In this document: positions 51,845 to 64,000 of the stretch, piece by piece
How the letters are laid out: each line of letters begins with the position of its first letter
Position numbering within the stretch: the first letter of the stretch is position 1
Assembly: GCA_003991915.1 (NCBI GenBank)
Contig: RQTK01000172.1
Span: 263,352-327,351 of the forward strand
Source: Elysia chlorotica
Taxonomy: Eukaryota > Mollusca > Gastropoda > Plakobranchidae
Direction: 5' to 3'
Length of the DNA: 64,000 nucleotides
The notes under the pieces: generated by a model
The model's input: the letters and a program-made list of their open reading frames with translations, nothing else
Told to the model about the DNA's origin: nothing
Databases searched by the model: none
Position numbers and translations under genes: made by a program

Positions 51845-52544
51845 GTGTAGGCCTACACTGCAAGTGTAAACACTTATCGGAAATGATCTACTGATAATGT
51901 CGTCAGTGTGCCCTCCTGAATCAGGATTGGAGTTCCTTATTTTTTCCATGCCAAGCGATCTTGCGCCAGCATGGGTTTCACAGTCATGTAGCTTTCTCTA
52001 TAATATAAAGGTGGAGAGGGGTGGACCGGGTTAAACGTCTTCTAGGTTCCCCTGTGGGATCCTTTACGGCGGTTCACATGCAGCTGGCCCCTGACCATTT
52101 TTTATGGTGTATCACTTCCTGCGGGGTCGGCCGTTTCTTCTTCTTCTTCCTTCCATTCTGCCTGTTTTGACTGTTTGAGCGAGACTGTCATTCCATGCCT
52201 TGCATGCTATGTGGCTAAAAAAAGACAGTTTGTGATGTCGTATGCTTTTTATTTCTTCTCTTTAACACCGAGTGTTTTGTTTGTTATTTTGTTTTTGTAA
52301 CCTTCTTCCTTTTTAACTGATTCTTTGATTCTTTGTAGAGAGTCCGTGTTGCGTCGACGAATAGCAGTAAGGAAAAAAAAACAAAAAACAACTTCAATTT
52401 TAGATCTCTTGAAATTCTTGTAAGTCCTTTAGTTTCATAAACGATGATTTTGCTTGTGCTCTGATCTCTATTTCTTTGGTATGTCTTGCAGAAAGCTAAA
52501 CAACAAACTGCTTTCCATTCAAAAATTTGCAAACACCAAGTTTT
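50789..52544. other. intergenic, no gene seen
   Basis: AT-rich sequence with one GA microsatellite. No LTR or reverse-transcriptase sequence was recognised upstream of the gypsy remnant. Confidence 0.5.
51774..51841. repeat. (GA)n microsatellite
   Basis: Uninterrupted GA repeat. Confidence 0.96.
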
Positions 52545-52943
52545 CCTTTCTCGCCCACAAGGAGCAGAAGTACAGGAAAAATCAGCGCCGAAACTACAAA
52601 AGACGGCATGCAGTTCAAAAAGCTCCTGAACTCCAATCTGATGATCGAGTGTTCGTCAAAGATCCGCAGAGAACATGATCCATCATCAGACAATACCACA
52701 ATCACTGCTCTTACATCGTTAACACCGAGCAGGGTACTATTCGCCGCAACAGGACACACTTAGTGGCGACCTCTGCTCCAAATCAGTCATCTCTGGTAAC
52801 AAGTTCCCCAGGGCTTCCTCTGCAGTCCCCACACCGGCTCTTCCAGCATCAACTGATACCAGCGCCAGTGTTCCACCTGAGGCACCGGTTCCCCAGGACA
52901 GATCAAAGTGACAAGATCTGGACGAAGAGTGGTTCCACCATAG
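52545..52943 (+). mobile_element. Ty3/gypsy retrotransposon remnant, integrase C-terminal end of pol
   Basis: In one frame the segment encodes YKRRHAVQKAPELQSDDRVF, an in-frame TGA at 52676-52678, then SYIVNTEQGTIRRNRTHL. This is the usual shape of the integrase C-terminal tail in Ty3/gypsy elements (basic RRH, L-x-x-GD-like turn, then RRNRxHL). About 130 bp on, in the +1 frame, VTRSGRRVVPP followed by TAG at 52941-52943 matches the common pol-end TRSGR motif. With a stop and a frameshift it is a dead fragment. No reverse transcriptase, RNase H or LTR was seen nearby. Confidence 0.75.
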
Positions 52944-53927
52944 ACACTTGACTGTCTAGTTAGAACATTTCTCATAAGTGGAAACATATATTTCTATTTG
53001 TTTTTGTTCGTTCTGCAATCACCCCGTGTTTGTGCATAAATATTAAAACAAGTGCTCTGTGCAAAATGAAGTGTATAGTCAATGAAAAAAAAAACACTAG
53101 CAGACCAAGCAATGTCCAATTCGCAACATTTTAAATTAAACAAGCAGCAACTATACTTAGAACATTTATGTGCAAGGCAAGGACTATATCTAGGGGAGAG
53201 ATGTGGTATAATCCTATACGTGTGAAAACAGTTACTTGTCCGATATCACTGGCCACCACCTTTGTTTATCGAGTAGCGCCAAACATTCGCCGTTACAACC
53301 AGTCACTTGTGTGTTACTCTCTAATCTGTACTACATGTCATCAGTCACTTAGTCGCCAGTAAAGCGAGCACATACCAATCTACTGGCCTTGTTCATTCTG
53401 TACTTCAACACTACGTTACTTGTCTGAATACTACAATGACCGATGTCATAAATTACATTAAACAATTCTAATACTAAGTAATAGCTTCTCTGTGCTGAAA
53501 ACGTTTATCCTCTCCGCTGTAAGACCTTCAGGGTCTGGTGCTTTGTTGTTTTTTGCCAATTTTATTGTTTCTTCTGCTAATGTTATGTGACTGTAATATA
53601 ATGTGACAATGATATGTAGTGGGAACCTGCTCCAACTTTGTTTTCGACATCAGATATAAATATATATCATGGTTTCAGTATTTATGTACAGACCAAAAAT
53701 CAAGCCATTGACTTTGTCTACTAGAACAAAAGGACATACTTTAAATATTCATCTCAAGATGAATGATGATAGAGAGGCTCTTGATGAGAACAAAAGACAG
53801 AGACGTACAGTATAATACATGCAATAAGAACATAAAATAAGTAAATCCAAGAGAGAGAAAAACAGTAAATTCAGCAAAAGAGTAATTAGGTAAGACAACA
53901 AGTCGAATCTTATTTTGTGCATTCATT
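52944..53927. other. intergenic between gypsy remnant and TTC27 3' end, no gene seen
   Basis: AT-rich; no open frame of note. TTC27 3' UTR may extend into it if distal polyadenylation is used. Confidence 0.5.
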
Positions 53928-53933
53928 TTTATT
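53928..53933 (-). terminator. candidate polyadenylation signal of TTC27
   Basis: AATAAA on the minus strand (TTTATT on plus), 34 nt past the TTC27 stop codon. It is the first canonical hexamer after the stop. It would give a very short 3' UTR, so a more distal site may also be used. Assignment is by position and motif only. Confidence 0.5.
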
Positions 53934-53966
53934 AAAACCAACAAAAGATCTATAGAGCATTCATTG

Positions 53967-56900
53967 CTATCCAGTCTTGGCTGCCTCTATCATCTCAATA
54001 AGATTGTTCAGAGTTGATTCCAAAGCTGCACACAACTCAGAAACATCTGCAGACAGCTCTTGGGTTATTGGGTCTGTATGCTGTTTCTGATTTGAGATAA
54101 AGGGGTTAAAAAATATTACATGATGCAACAACCAGCAAGAAATTTATTTTCCTTAATATACACATGTATAACATTAACAATGATCAACAATTCATCAGCC
54201 CTTAATAGAAAATGCTTGAGATGTTAAATTAATATTAAAAAAAACAACCAAAGTACAACGGATAAATGAAGTCAGTCAACGGATAAAATGTTTTAGCACT
54301 AGGAGGGAAAAGTTGTTAAAGTTTGAATTTCAATGCTACCAAATACGGGAAATGATGCACTTAAGTTCATTTTCAATTTGCATCACACACAATGATGCAC
54401 TCCAGTTTACTTTCAATTATGCTTATCCTAAAAATCCATGTAATTAAAAACATGCAATGATTATATATTTCAAACTTCAGTAAAATCGGAATAACGGAAA
54501 AGAGGAAGCAAGATAGACCCTACATTAAAATACAACAGGGAAGGGTCTGAAATTTTTTATCTCTAGAACTTAGTAACTCTATCTGTTTTGAAAAGCTGAG
54601 GCATAGAATAGAAAATATTTCTTGATAAGTAGCCAATAGGATAATGGGCTCCAGGCTGAAAATGCTACAGCAGTTCATGTTATTTCATTCATTTGACTGG
54701 ACACAGAGCAGTGAGTGCACTGTGCATAATCTACAATGGTGTGAAATGTGTCCATTTTGTAAAGTACATTGTAATTTACGATGCAGAGTGACACTTGGAT
54801 TTTATATTCTATTCAATTGTGATAATAATATGTAAGTGACTGAAAATAGAAAAATGCGGCAAAATTTTTTTATCAGTATGGTTAAAAAGCTTCCAGGCCA
54901 TGTTTGGAGTACATATCTAGCACAATCTTACACAGGACAAATTCAAAATTCCTGCAGGAATTCAAACAGTCTACCTGTATTTTTACAAGGGTTCCCTTCA
55001 GCATCAGCTTAGTGGCAGGCAGTATTTGCAGTGTCTCCTGGACTCGCTTACTAGCACAGAACTGGATTTGACCTGGTGACCAACGCCAAGTGAAATGGTA
55101 AATCTCTAAATTCAAAGCCATAACATACTAATATAAATAAATCCTGTGATATTAAAGAACTATCATGAGTATTTAAAAGAAAAAGAGAAACAAAACTAAC
55201 AAGCCTAAAGTCAGATTGATTGTTATAAGCTTCTTCTATCTGAAAAACCTTCTGCAGTGCAGTAAAATAGAGTACTCATTTATTTATTTAACTTTAAAAA
55301 TGTCAATAAAAAAGTCCATACAAAAATAAAGGAAGTACATTTTTTTCTTTTCCATGTAAAACAAATGAGCTGACTTCCGTTTTTTTTGTATTTGTAAAGG
55401 AAAAAGGCAAAGAAATATCCAACAAAGAAAAAACGCTACTCACTCTCTGCAAGTGAAACGGTTTTTTCAGCTACTTTCTTGCACATATCTGTGTCTTTTT
55501 CCCAATCCCGTTTTTGTGAGAAACATCTCACAGCTTTCTGTTGTAGCCCAATAGCCTGCAAAAGCCAAAAAGGAAAATAATAAAACCAGTCACATACATT
55601 AAACATAATCGACATGTCGCCATTAAAGAAAAAATAACATGAAACTATAATATTAACAGTTGAGACTTTGGTTCCTTTATTTGTAAATGACTTTCATGTA
55701 TGTTTTTACTTACAAATCCCTGATAAAAAGGAAGCTGATGCACAAAATATTCACCTTTTCCATATCTGGTTCATTTTCTCCAACTTGGTTGGAATACAAC
55801 TTTGCATAACTGTCCCAAACATCTCCATCTGATGTGACCTGTTACATAGAAGAAAAACAGAAGAACACATGTACACTCAATATGATTTATTTAAAAACAA
55901 AAATTAAATAAATAAAACATTCACAAAAATTGGCAGCAAAAAAATTACACCTAGATGTCCTTGACAGCATAATCCTTAAGCTAAAGAAAATGTTGAGCGA
56001 TAATAAACATCTATTGAAACAGGAGGAAAGTTAGTTTTTTTTTCAAAGGTTACTCATACAGATGCTGAGGTCATACTTTTGAAGTAACTCTTCCAAACAA
56101 TTCTGTCAGCTTTCCCCACAATCTCTCGGCAGATCTGCCGTCACCATCAGGGATTTTTTCTATCACAGCTCTGGTAAGAATGCTAAGAACCTGTAAAAAT
56201 GAAAAAAATCGCTAATGAAATGGAGAAAAAAAAAACAATACACACAAGTTTTTCTTGCCAACCCGTTTAAAAAATAGTTTTTTGAATATCCAGTTCAGAT
56301 TTTCAAAATATCTTCAATCGTTTTGAAAGTGTAATTAATTACTATACACCTTACATTTTATTTATAAAGTTTTAACAATCTCTTCATTAGGATATAGTGG
56401 TGGCTAATTTTACATGCCTAAAGATAGGTAAGCAAAACAATGGAATGTTGTCTATCTTGATGAAAGTAAAAGCAGAGATGAACAAGAAATACATTGCATA
56501 AAAAATTAATCAAAGTAAAAAAGCCAGCGTGTTATTTACTTACAGGTAATAGTGCTTTACCATTGACACATAAATTTTACAATCTTATTTACAACAGTTA
56601 ATTTTTTCTCATGATACATTTGAAATCTAGGTTGCTGAGACATAGTCTTCTCAGAATCTCATTAGAGTAATAATTTTTAAAATAAAAACTAACATTCAAA
56701 GTTACAACTAACTTACCTCAGCATCAACATATTTCTCCCTTAGATCTATCAGGCGATGATAAGATCTTATCACATCTTCAAATTCTCCACAGTCTGTGCC
56801 AATCTAAATACAACACAAAATAAAATTTTAGAGCCATAACACAACCAGTATATTGTCCTACGGTTCATACACAGTTAACTATCCCAGGTTACTATTTAAA

Positions 56901-59900
56901 CAGATTGAAGATTGGATACATAAAAACTGTAAAAAACCAAAAAAAAATGCCCCTGGGTAGACATCTTATTTTTCTTATCTTTACATATCACCAGAGCAAT
57001 ATCAAAATTAATAAGCATTCAGAATAAATTAAGTCATCCACCATGCATCGATTTGGAAAAATTTAAATACTGCTCTAAAACACTATTTAACAAATTTTCC
57101 CAATACCTTCTGCCCCTCAATCACAGTGAACAAGAGATAACATCTATCATGATTAAACCTGAGGGACAGATGGAGAGCATCGACCTGAGGAGTATGGCTA
57201 ACTTGTTTTGGTGAGCATGGGTAGGCACAGCATGCCCTTTACCTGAACAACATTAAAATTATTTCATTGAGGGTCAGCTCGACAAGATGTGCCAAAAAAT
57301 ACAATGGCAACTAGAGTATTGAGGCTCTATATAAAAGTTTATTAAAAAAAAAAAGTTATTTAGCTATGCTTTTTTTCACCACAGAACAAGATAGTTTTTA
57401 ATATAAAATGCACTAAGTGCTGTGGGTGGGTGGAGGGGGAGGAAGGGCTGTAATGCTTTGATCAGGTGTGAAATTCCCCAGTCAAGCTTGAATGCCATCA
57501 TCTACAGTTATCTGAGAATACATCATATTCAGGGCTTAACTGATCCCTCTCAGTAGATCAGCTAGCACAACACATTAATTTCTCTATAGTCAACTTCAAA
57601 ATTTCAGTTCCTTACACTGCATTTTTAAAATCTACTTTATTTTTGTGGTCCTACTCTAAATTTATGACAAACAATTTTCCCCCCTTAATACTTGAACAAC
57701 AATTAGGGAAATATAAAGGTGCAATGAATTCCAAAAAGTTGTAACAAAAGGTTATTTTCCCTTTTAAAATTCAGTGAATTTTGGATGAATTAGATACTCA
57801 CAATTAAACTGTTTTCCCACAGTTTCCAGTTCTCATAGTTGCATTTCAATGCATCCTGAAGAGTTGCAAAGGCTTTGTGTCTGTAAAATTGTACATGAAA
57901 AAGCAGTTTATAGTTGGAATGTTAATTCTGATATAAACTTTCCAATCTTTGTAAAAACAAAAGTATGTTCAGGTACAATGTACAATTGTTATTAATATTA
58001 AATTTAGAACGCTATTATTAAATACAGAATACAAAAAGCACATTAAATTATGAATAATGTGTGTTTCAATCATTTCCTTCTTTTATTTTATTCTATTTAC
58101 AGAAATTCTGAGTCCAGGGAAATGATTTTTTGTTGTTGAGGGTTTTGGAGTAGAAAACCAGAAAACTTTATTTTGAGAAATCTCACAAAACTACCAGTCC
58201 TGGTATGAGTATATAGCACTGGAGAAACTTACTTTTCTTTCAATTGTGTATAGCACGTCGCAAGATTGGCCCAAGCTTCAAAATTCTGTAACAGGTAGTA
58301 CAAAATGCATACAGGTCATGTTAGGAAAAAAAACAACACCAATAAACCAGCATAGATGAGTTCATTTTCTGCATTTACACTTTTAAGAGAATCTTTAAAA
58401 ATGTTTTAGAATGTATAATTATTAAACTGAACATTTTTAATAAGATGATTATTGAAGTTCTATTGATTGAAAAAAAACCACAAAAATGACAATTATTGGT
58501 CTTAAAAATTGTCCACACAACAGAAACCATTAACTATATTTTGCTTCATGGAACTTAAATTTAACTCATAAACAGTGATGCCAACTGGATTATTATTTGT
58601 TAACTAAATCTTTTCGTGTAAAGCTGCATAGCATATTGAATCACAAACCATAAACCCTTGGTCAACTTTTACTGAACTCTGACTTGCCAACTTTTTGTAA
58701 TACTGAAAATTGGCATCACTGTATTCATCAATATGTAATACCAAAGGATATACTCACGTCATAATCAATGGTTACACATTTGTGGAAGCCCTTAACTCCA
58801 AGATCAAACTTTCGACATGCCATGGCAGCACAGCCATAGGTAAACCACACAGGAATCTTACATGAAGGATGGACAAGCAAATAATTGATCATGTTACTAA
58901 AAATATTTTCATATGATAAAAAAAAAATTGATTATTAAACTTTAAAGTCATATGAGAAGCAAATGTTTTACACTTAGAATTAAAGTAGGTATAACTCAAA
59001 GAAAAAAATGTACTATTATTTTATTCTTACGATATAAACATGCTTTTAGATCATTTAAAAAGTATGAAAAGGTTTAAGCAAAATCAAGTTCAGTTTCTTA
59101 CCTGCAGAGAATTTTTCTCTAAAGATGCGGAAAAACATTCTAGAGCTTTTTCAAACTGTAAAATTGAAAAGATATAGAAATGTTATGAGGGTAAATTCAA
59201 CATGATACGTTGGAACATAGTTATAAATACTCTATAGAAGATACAAATATTTCAAGTTCTTACTAAGAAATATATTTGTGTCATTAGATCAAGACATTAT
59301 CAATTTGAAAGACAGTTTTATTTACTGAAAAAAAAGCTATGAGAAATACTGAGAGTAAACAAAACCTTTCATAAAAGACAAAATTTTTTAATTTTACAGG
59401 GCGAAAAAAAAAAAGAGATAAAAAATCAGATGCAACTGACACATTTTACAATGATAAAAGTCTTTATTACAAAACTGTAAACAACATTATTTTGAAAAAA
59501 AAAAGGCTCAATCATATTGATAATAAATGCTAATGACAGCTTTAATCACCCATTTTCATGCTAGTTTAACTAAATTTAACTAAGTTAAATGGGAAGTATT
59601 TTTTAAAACATTTTTTGTGTGCAGTTCAATTAGATATTTTCTCAAGTTTGTTTATAAATCAACACTAACCCTTTCCTCTTGAAAGTGAATGTAGCCCATG
59701 CAGCGCATCGCCCTGGCATTACGGTGCTTTGACAACTCCCAGGCACGCTGATAGTGTTCCAGAGCGCATCGCCCTGGCATTACGGTGCTTTGACAACTCC
59801 CAAGCATGCTGATAGTGTTCCAGCTTACGGGTCACATCTCCAAGGAAGCAAAGTAGCGCTGGGGTCTCCTCAACAGCCAAGCGCTGCCTTATTACAAACT

Positions 59901-62900
59901 CAGCCTGATCAACAATTAAAGATAGGCAATCAGTAAAAAAAAAAAACATCCTGACGAACAATTAAATATTATTTTTTTTTTAAAAGTTGTGTTAAAAGTT
60001 TGAAAAATTATGAAATGATGCAAAGTACCAAAATCTAGGCTTGTGACACACTCATATGTGTGTATAAACAGTTAATAAAACCTCAATTAAAATCTTTCAT
60101 AAAATATGGAATATGGATGAAGAAAATTCTATGGTGATTACTGATATTCTATAAACTTGTAAATCAAATAGGAACAGAAGATGTACAACATAAATCCTTA
60201 TACATTTTACCTTCTCCAGTTTACCCATTCTCTGGTAACAGGCAATGGCATCCTCCCACATTTCCAACTTCTCAAAAATGTCGAGAGCCTCCCCAGTAAG
60301 ACCCAGGGACAAAAGTATGGACGCCAGATCTCTCTGACAATGTAATAATAAAAATTTCATATAAACAAAGAATATACAGATAAAAGTTGACATAACAAAA
60401 TTCTATTTTTCTTGCTTTTCATTTCAAAATTTACACTAGTGGGAAAAATAAAGCGATGATAAGATGCATATGACTATCTTTTGAGGCATATAAAGTTTAA
60501 AAAAAATAGATGATTTGAAGGGGAAATTTCCTCCTAAAATAATAACCAAATGAAAATATTTGAAGAAATAGAAAACTTAGTAATAAGAGACCAACTGGTG
60601 TAAAACAATTTCAACTGTCCATTGATTCAGCCTCTTTGCGCAACGGTATTTCCTTGATTTTTTTTTTCCTAACCATCACAAAAAATTCACATAGAAAGGC
60701 TGTTACATCAGGTGAATTTTGGATGCATGAAATAATTACTCTTCATTTGATTAAAATGCAAATCTTAACACATATTTAATGAGGGAAGAAGGGCGCACAA
60801 GACACATAAAATCTTGTTTCTTGTCTTAAAAAATGATTCAAACCAAAAGTTATTTCATTTTTCAACTTATTAAATATATTTCTTTATCATTTTATGCATA
60901 TCATATTATATTTACCTGAACTGTCCATATGGGTGGAACATTGGCTGCATAGAAAAGTGGAATACGACTAGAAATGCTTGGAGATGTTTCAGATTTGCTT
61001 GCTCTGTTTGCCAACTCCTAGAATAAATTAGATAGTGTGCATCTTTAGTGGTTCTCTTCAAAAGGTCTACAAAACAAATTTTAGCAAAATGTTTAAAAAA
61101 ATTAAATCTCTTTTTTTTTTTAAATAAAAATACGAAAATGTTTTAACAAGATTTTTTTTTAACTCTCTCGTCTTTTTCTAACCAAACAGTTTATTGATGT
61201 CCTCACTTAACACTAATTATATTTTGGAGTGTCAAAAATGATCTTTTTAATGAACGTTTTTTAGTTTAAATTAAAAGACTGACAGTGGGGAATCTTCTTT
61301 AAAATTTAACATAGTCCTAAAAAATCTATTTTGACTTTTTGAAAAGTAGGGGCCCACAATGATTTCATGACAAACCGACAAGGATTCAAAATATGATGAA
61401 CAATTAGGGATAAACTCTCTTATTTCTGGCCAGCTGTATCTATGACGCTCTTTTGCCTTACCTCTAGCTGCAACATGGACCTTTCAACTGTCCTACGTCT
61501 GTCTTTTTCCAGTTTTGACCTCAAATTTAGTGCACACACAGCTACATTCCAATTGCTCACATGCCTCACAATAAACTGAAAAAGAAGGAGAAACATACAC
61601 AAAGTTCTACATTTTTTATGATTGAAATGGAACAGGTGAATGTTGTAAATACCTCTAACAATTCCTCGTGGCTTTTGAATGTAATATTGTATTGTGTCAA
61701 CATTATATGGTTATTTTACTTTTGTAGTTGTGATAATGGAAACTGTTAAGCGAATTGAGCATGATAGTTCATGGAAGTGCGCTAATATAATTGCAATATG
61801 TTATTATAATTATTATTAATACCACAGGTAAAATAAGAGCTTTTATAAAGATAAATTGAAGTTAAACAAAAAATGTACCTGTTTTCTTAACTTTGAGTAA
61901 AAAGATTCTTTAGATCAAAGAAATCTAGGGACAAAATGGTAAACATATTCATTTTACCTATACATGTACCCTACATAACACTATCAATGGGAATATATTG
62001 GTGTAAGTCTGTCGATAATCAAAAGACCCATTAGTTTCTTCATATTATTATTATCATTGCAAGATTTAGTGTGTAAGCATTTGTTAATATAGTATTTTTT
62101 TTTAAAATTCACTGTTTGATTCCTTAAGAAAATTCTATAACATTAACAACATTGAATAAACTTACTGCAATATATGTTAACACTTCTTCAGTGGTAAGTC
62201 TTTCTTCAGCTCTGCTACGACGATAGTTTTCCCTGAAACATTAAATTTTAATTATAATCTCTATATCTAAAAAATGCATTTGTTGAAGTAAGGGAAAAGT
62301 TATTAGTTTGATATTGTACAAGACAAGATTCCTTACATAGGTTTGTTCATACATTTGATAAAACAAGACAGTAAATAATAACAGTAAATAATGAGATGAA
62401 CTATTCCCAACCATATTGGACACAATTTTCTTTAAAAGTGCCAGCTTACATAAATTAAAGAAATGTAGGACACTAGCTTACTAAACCTACATAAGTCCTA
62501 GTATAAGAACTTGTTCAAATGGGGAGACTTTCATCTTGGGATTCACATCCATATCTGTGTAAGCCACTTCATTTAATACTGTGTCGTCATCCAAAGGTAG
62601 AATCTAATACATAAACGGAGTGGATTGAAAGGGAAATGTCTATATAGAGATACATGATGACTTACAACAGCAAAAAAAAAAAAAATCATATATGTCTAAA
62701 ATTAACTGTTGCAAGATCTGCACTTTGGAGCAACATTTGTTGCAAAAGAATCAATTGCACTTGAATACTGTTGTGCTAATACATGACTTACAGGTGAATT
62801 TTATATATTAGCTGTAAATATCTGTATTACTGCAGATTAAATATACCATGGACATTCTAAAAAAAAAAGCCATGATTCCTGTGCAAGATATACGAACCGT

Positions 62901-63128
62901 CTATAATTTGACAAGTAAAAAAAAAAATACAACCTCACAATTTACATAGTATAATGTTATCTAAGTTTAATTATTATTTTTCAGTTTCTTATAGTAGCAC
63001 CTTGGGCAGCTCTGCTTCTATGACCTCATCCTCAACAACACTACTCTCTTGCTCTTGGTCTCTTTTCATAACTAAGAACAGCTGGGCTTTGTCCTCTTGC
63101 TGGAAACGAGTCCTCTTCCCCATAGCAC
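53967..63128 (-). CDS. TTC27: TTC27, tetratricopeptide repeat protein 27 (C-terminal 17 exons, 5' end off window)
   Basis: Seen: coding exons in transcript order 63001-63128, 62491-62603, 62166-62232, 61462-61575, 60916-61017, 60211-60333, 59670-59904, 59102-59155, 58758-58856, 58233-58285, 57802-57880, 56717-56803, 56077-56190, 55755-55838, 55444-55555, 54975-55072, 53967-54086 (stop TAG). All junctions are GT-AG with consistent phases. Diagnostic stretches include [91 protein letters not shown] and ELFGRVTS. They match animal TTC27 in order. Counting one copy of the exon-7 duplication, about 572 codons are present, roughly the C-terminal two thirds of a family near 840 aa. TPR helices span exons 6-13. 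Known: TTC27 (yeast Emw1) is a cytosolic TPR protein linked to HSP90/R2TP-assisted U5 snRNP assembly. Odd: the 59670-59904 exon carries a 61-bp duplication that shifts frame. Confidence 0.96.
58572..58722. mobile_element. MITE-like element with 13-bp perfect terminal inverted repeats
   Basis: ACAGTGATGCCAA at 58572-58584 and its exact reverse complement at 58710-58722 bound a 151-bp AT-rich segment with no coding capacity. It lies in the TTC27 intron 36 bp past the 58758-58856 exon donor. An internal string (TTTACTGAACTCTGACTTGC) recurs with few changes at about 42952-42980, supporting a dispersed family. No clear target-site duplication is visible. Confidence 0.6.
59702..59823 (-). repeat. 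TTC27: 61-bp tandem duplication inside a TTC27 exon, frame-breaking
   Basis: Two adjacent 61-bp copies (59702-59762 and 59763-59823) differ at two positions. Transcribed right to left, the first copy reads [18 protein letters not shown] as in TTC27. The second copy is entered in the wrong frame and meets TAA at 59719-59721. Skipping one copy restores an exon of 174 nt (58 codons) whose phases fit both neighbours and which continues into [11 protein letters not shown]. The cause could be a true allele, a stitched pair of haplotypes, or an assembly error. The two mismatches, one silent and one His/Arg, fit two alleles joined head to tail. Confidence 0.95.
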
Positions 63129-63676
63129 CTAAAATAGAACATACAGAAAACTTATTGATTCAAATATCTTTATTTTGACATAAATGGAAAAAAAAATCTA
63201 ATAAATAAACGAAAAAGGTTGAGACAAAATAAACTGAGAGGAAAAATTCATTAAAACTCAAATCATTATTCTTGATAGAACCAAATGGCCTGTACTTTAA
63301 TAATTTAAAAAACAAATTATATGTGTAGTGTAAAATTATATTGTTCTCCTGTTCATGGGATTATTAAGTCTGACTATAGAGGCTACAAAAATTGTTATAC
63401 ATGCATAAACTTATTCTGAAGACTAATCGAGTGCATTAAAATCTGAAAGGTACTTATTTGTGCATTGGTGTCTCAAAGGTTTACTACACCTTAAATGATT
63501 CTAAGGAAAATACGGAACAAATTTACATTCACATCAAAATCAACACTTATCTATAATAAACTCAATTATTGACATTATTAGTAGAGGTATAGCTAAAACA
63601 GCTTTATTAGAGTGAGAAATACATCCACCAAGGATTGAACAGGTAATCCTATTAATATACATGATTTATGCTTGAA

Positions 63677-63945
63677 CTGGCTCAAGTGGTAGAGCGTTTG
63701 TATTCAGATCTGGAGCTTTGTGGTTCGAATCCCATGATCGGCAAATTTATTTTCCGATTTCGTCCCCTGTAACTGGTGGTGCCAGTGTTAGTATGTGGCC
63801 TTCTGAGACAGGATTCATAGTATCCCCGCTCTGTCTAGTGTGCGGCAGCAAATAAAATTGCCAGATGTCAGTCTTTGGGCCCATCCACAATAAAGCCTAT
63901 GTAATTTTGACGTTGGATATTAAAACCAAATCACTCACTCATTTC
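63677..63945 (+). mobile_element. tRNA-derived SINE, older copy, in a TTC27 intron
   Basis: Box A TGGCTCAAGTGG and box B GGTTCGAATCC are followed by the family body (TATCCCCGCTCTGTCTAGTG, CCAGATGTCAGTC) and tail ACGTTGGATATTAAAACC. A short duplication TGCTTGAA flanks it at 63669-63676 and 63946-63953. It is antisense to TTC27 and lies 5' of the first TTC27 exon in the window. Confidence 0.85.
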
Positions 63946-64000
63946 TGCTTGAAACAAGAATATGCTAACCTGATTGTGTTTCAATAATTAGCTATGATTC

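Noticed and set aside
63677..63745. Possible tRNA gene
   Set aside because: Box A and box B are present but the segment continues into the SINE body and the acceptor stem is not paired. It is a SINE head.

Overview
This is a eukaryotic, intron-rich nuclear window with large, repeat-laden introns. The protein homologies are animal (TTC27, PACS, extended synaptotagmin). Many copies of a tRNA-headed SINE end in a tail containing GACGTTAAAACC, a style common in molluscs, and there are very long GA/CT, GAT and GTA microsatellites. I infer a lophotrochozoan, most likely a gastropod mollusc, but the species cannot be named from sequence alone.

Layout. All recognised host genes lie on the minus strand. 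(1) 53967-63128: the last 17 coding exons of TTC27, a TPR-repeat protein. Its 5' part lies beyond the right edge. Every splice junction is canonical GT-AG and reading phase is kept throughout, except in the seventh exon seen here, where a 61-bp tandem duplication breaks the frame. (2) About 47.4-53.9 kb: intergenic DNA with SINE copies, a Ty3/gypsy pol remnant and long CT/GA tracts. (3) 21190-47370: the first four coding exons of a PACS (phosphofurin acidic cluster sorting protein) gene, including the start codon. Exons 1-3 cluster at 46.15-47.37 kb; exon 4 lies beyond a 24.8-kb intron. The rest of PACS was not found in the leftmost 21 kb. (4) 26923-27517: inside that PACS intron and on the same strand, two intact exons encode the end of a C2 domain of the extended-synaptotagmin (E-Syt) type. 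They are bracketed by a roughly 0.5-kb direct repeat. (5) 1-21189: no recognisable gene; microsatellites, SINEs and local tandem duplications.

The genes do not form a pathway. TTC27 is linked to HSP90/R2TP-assisted U5 snRNP assembly, PACS to TGN/endosome cargo sorting, and E-Syt to ER-plasma-membrane lipid transfer. The main points for a second look are the frame-breaking duplication in TTC27, the E-Syt exons nested in PACS, a SINE family with clear target-site duplications, a MITE-like element in a TTC27 intron, and an unusually high density of local tandem duplications from 30 bp to 1.2 kb. No operon, CRISPR array or prokaryotic system is present.
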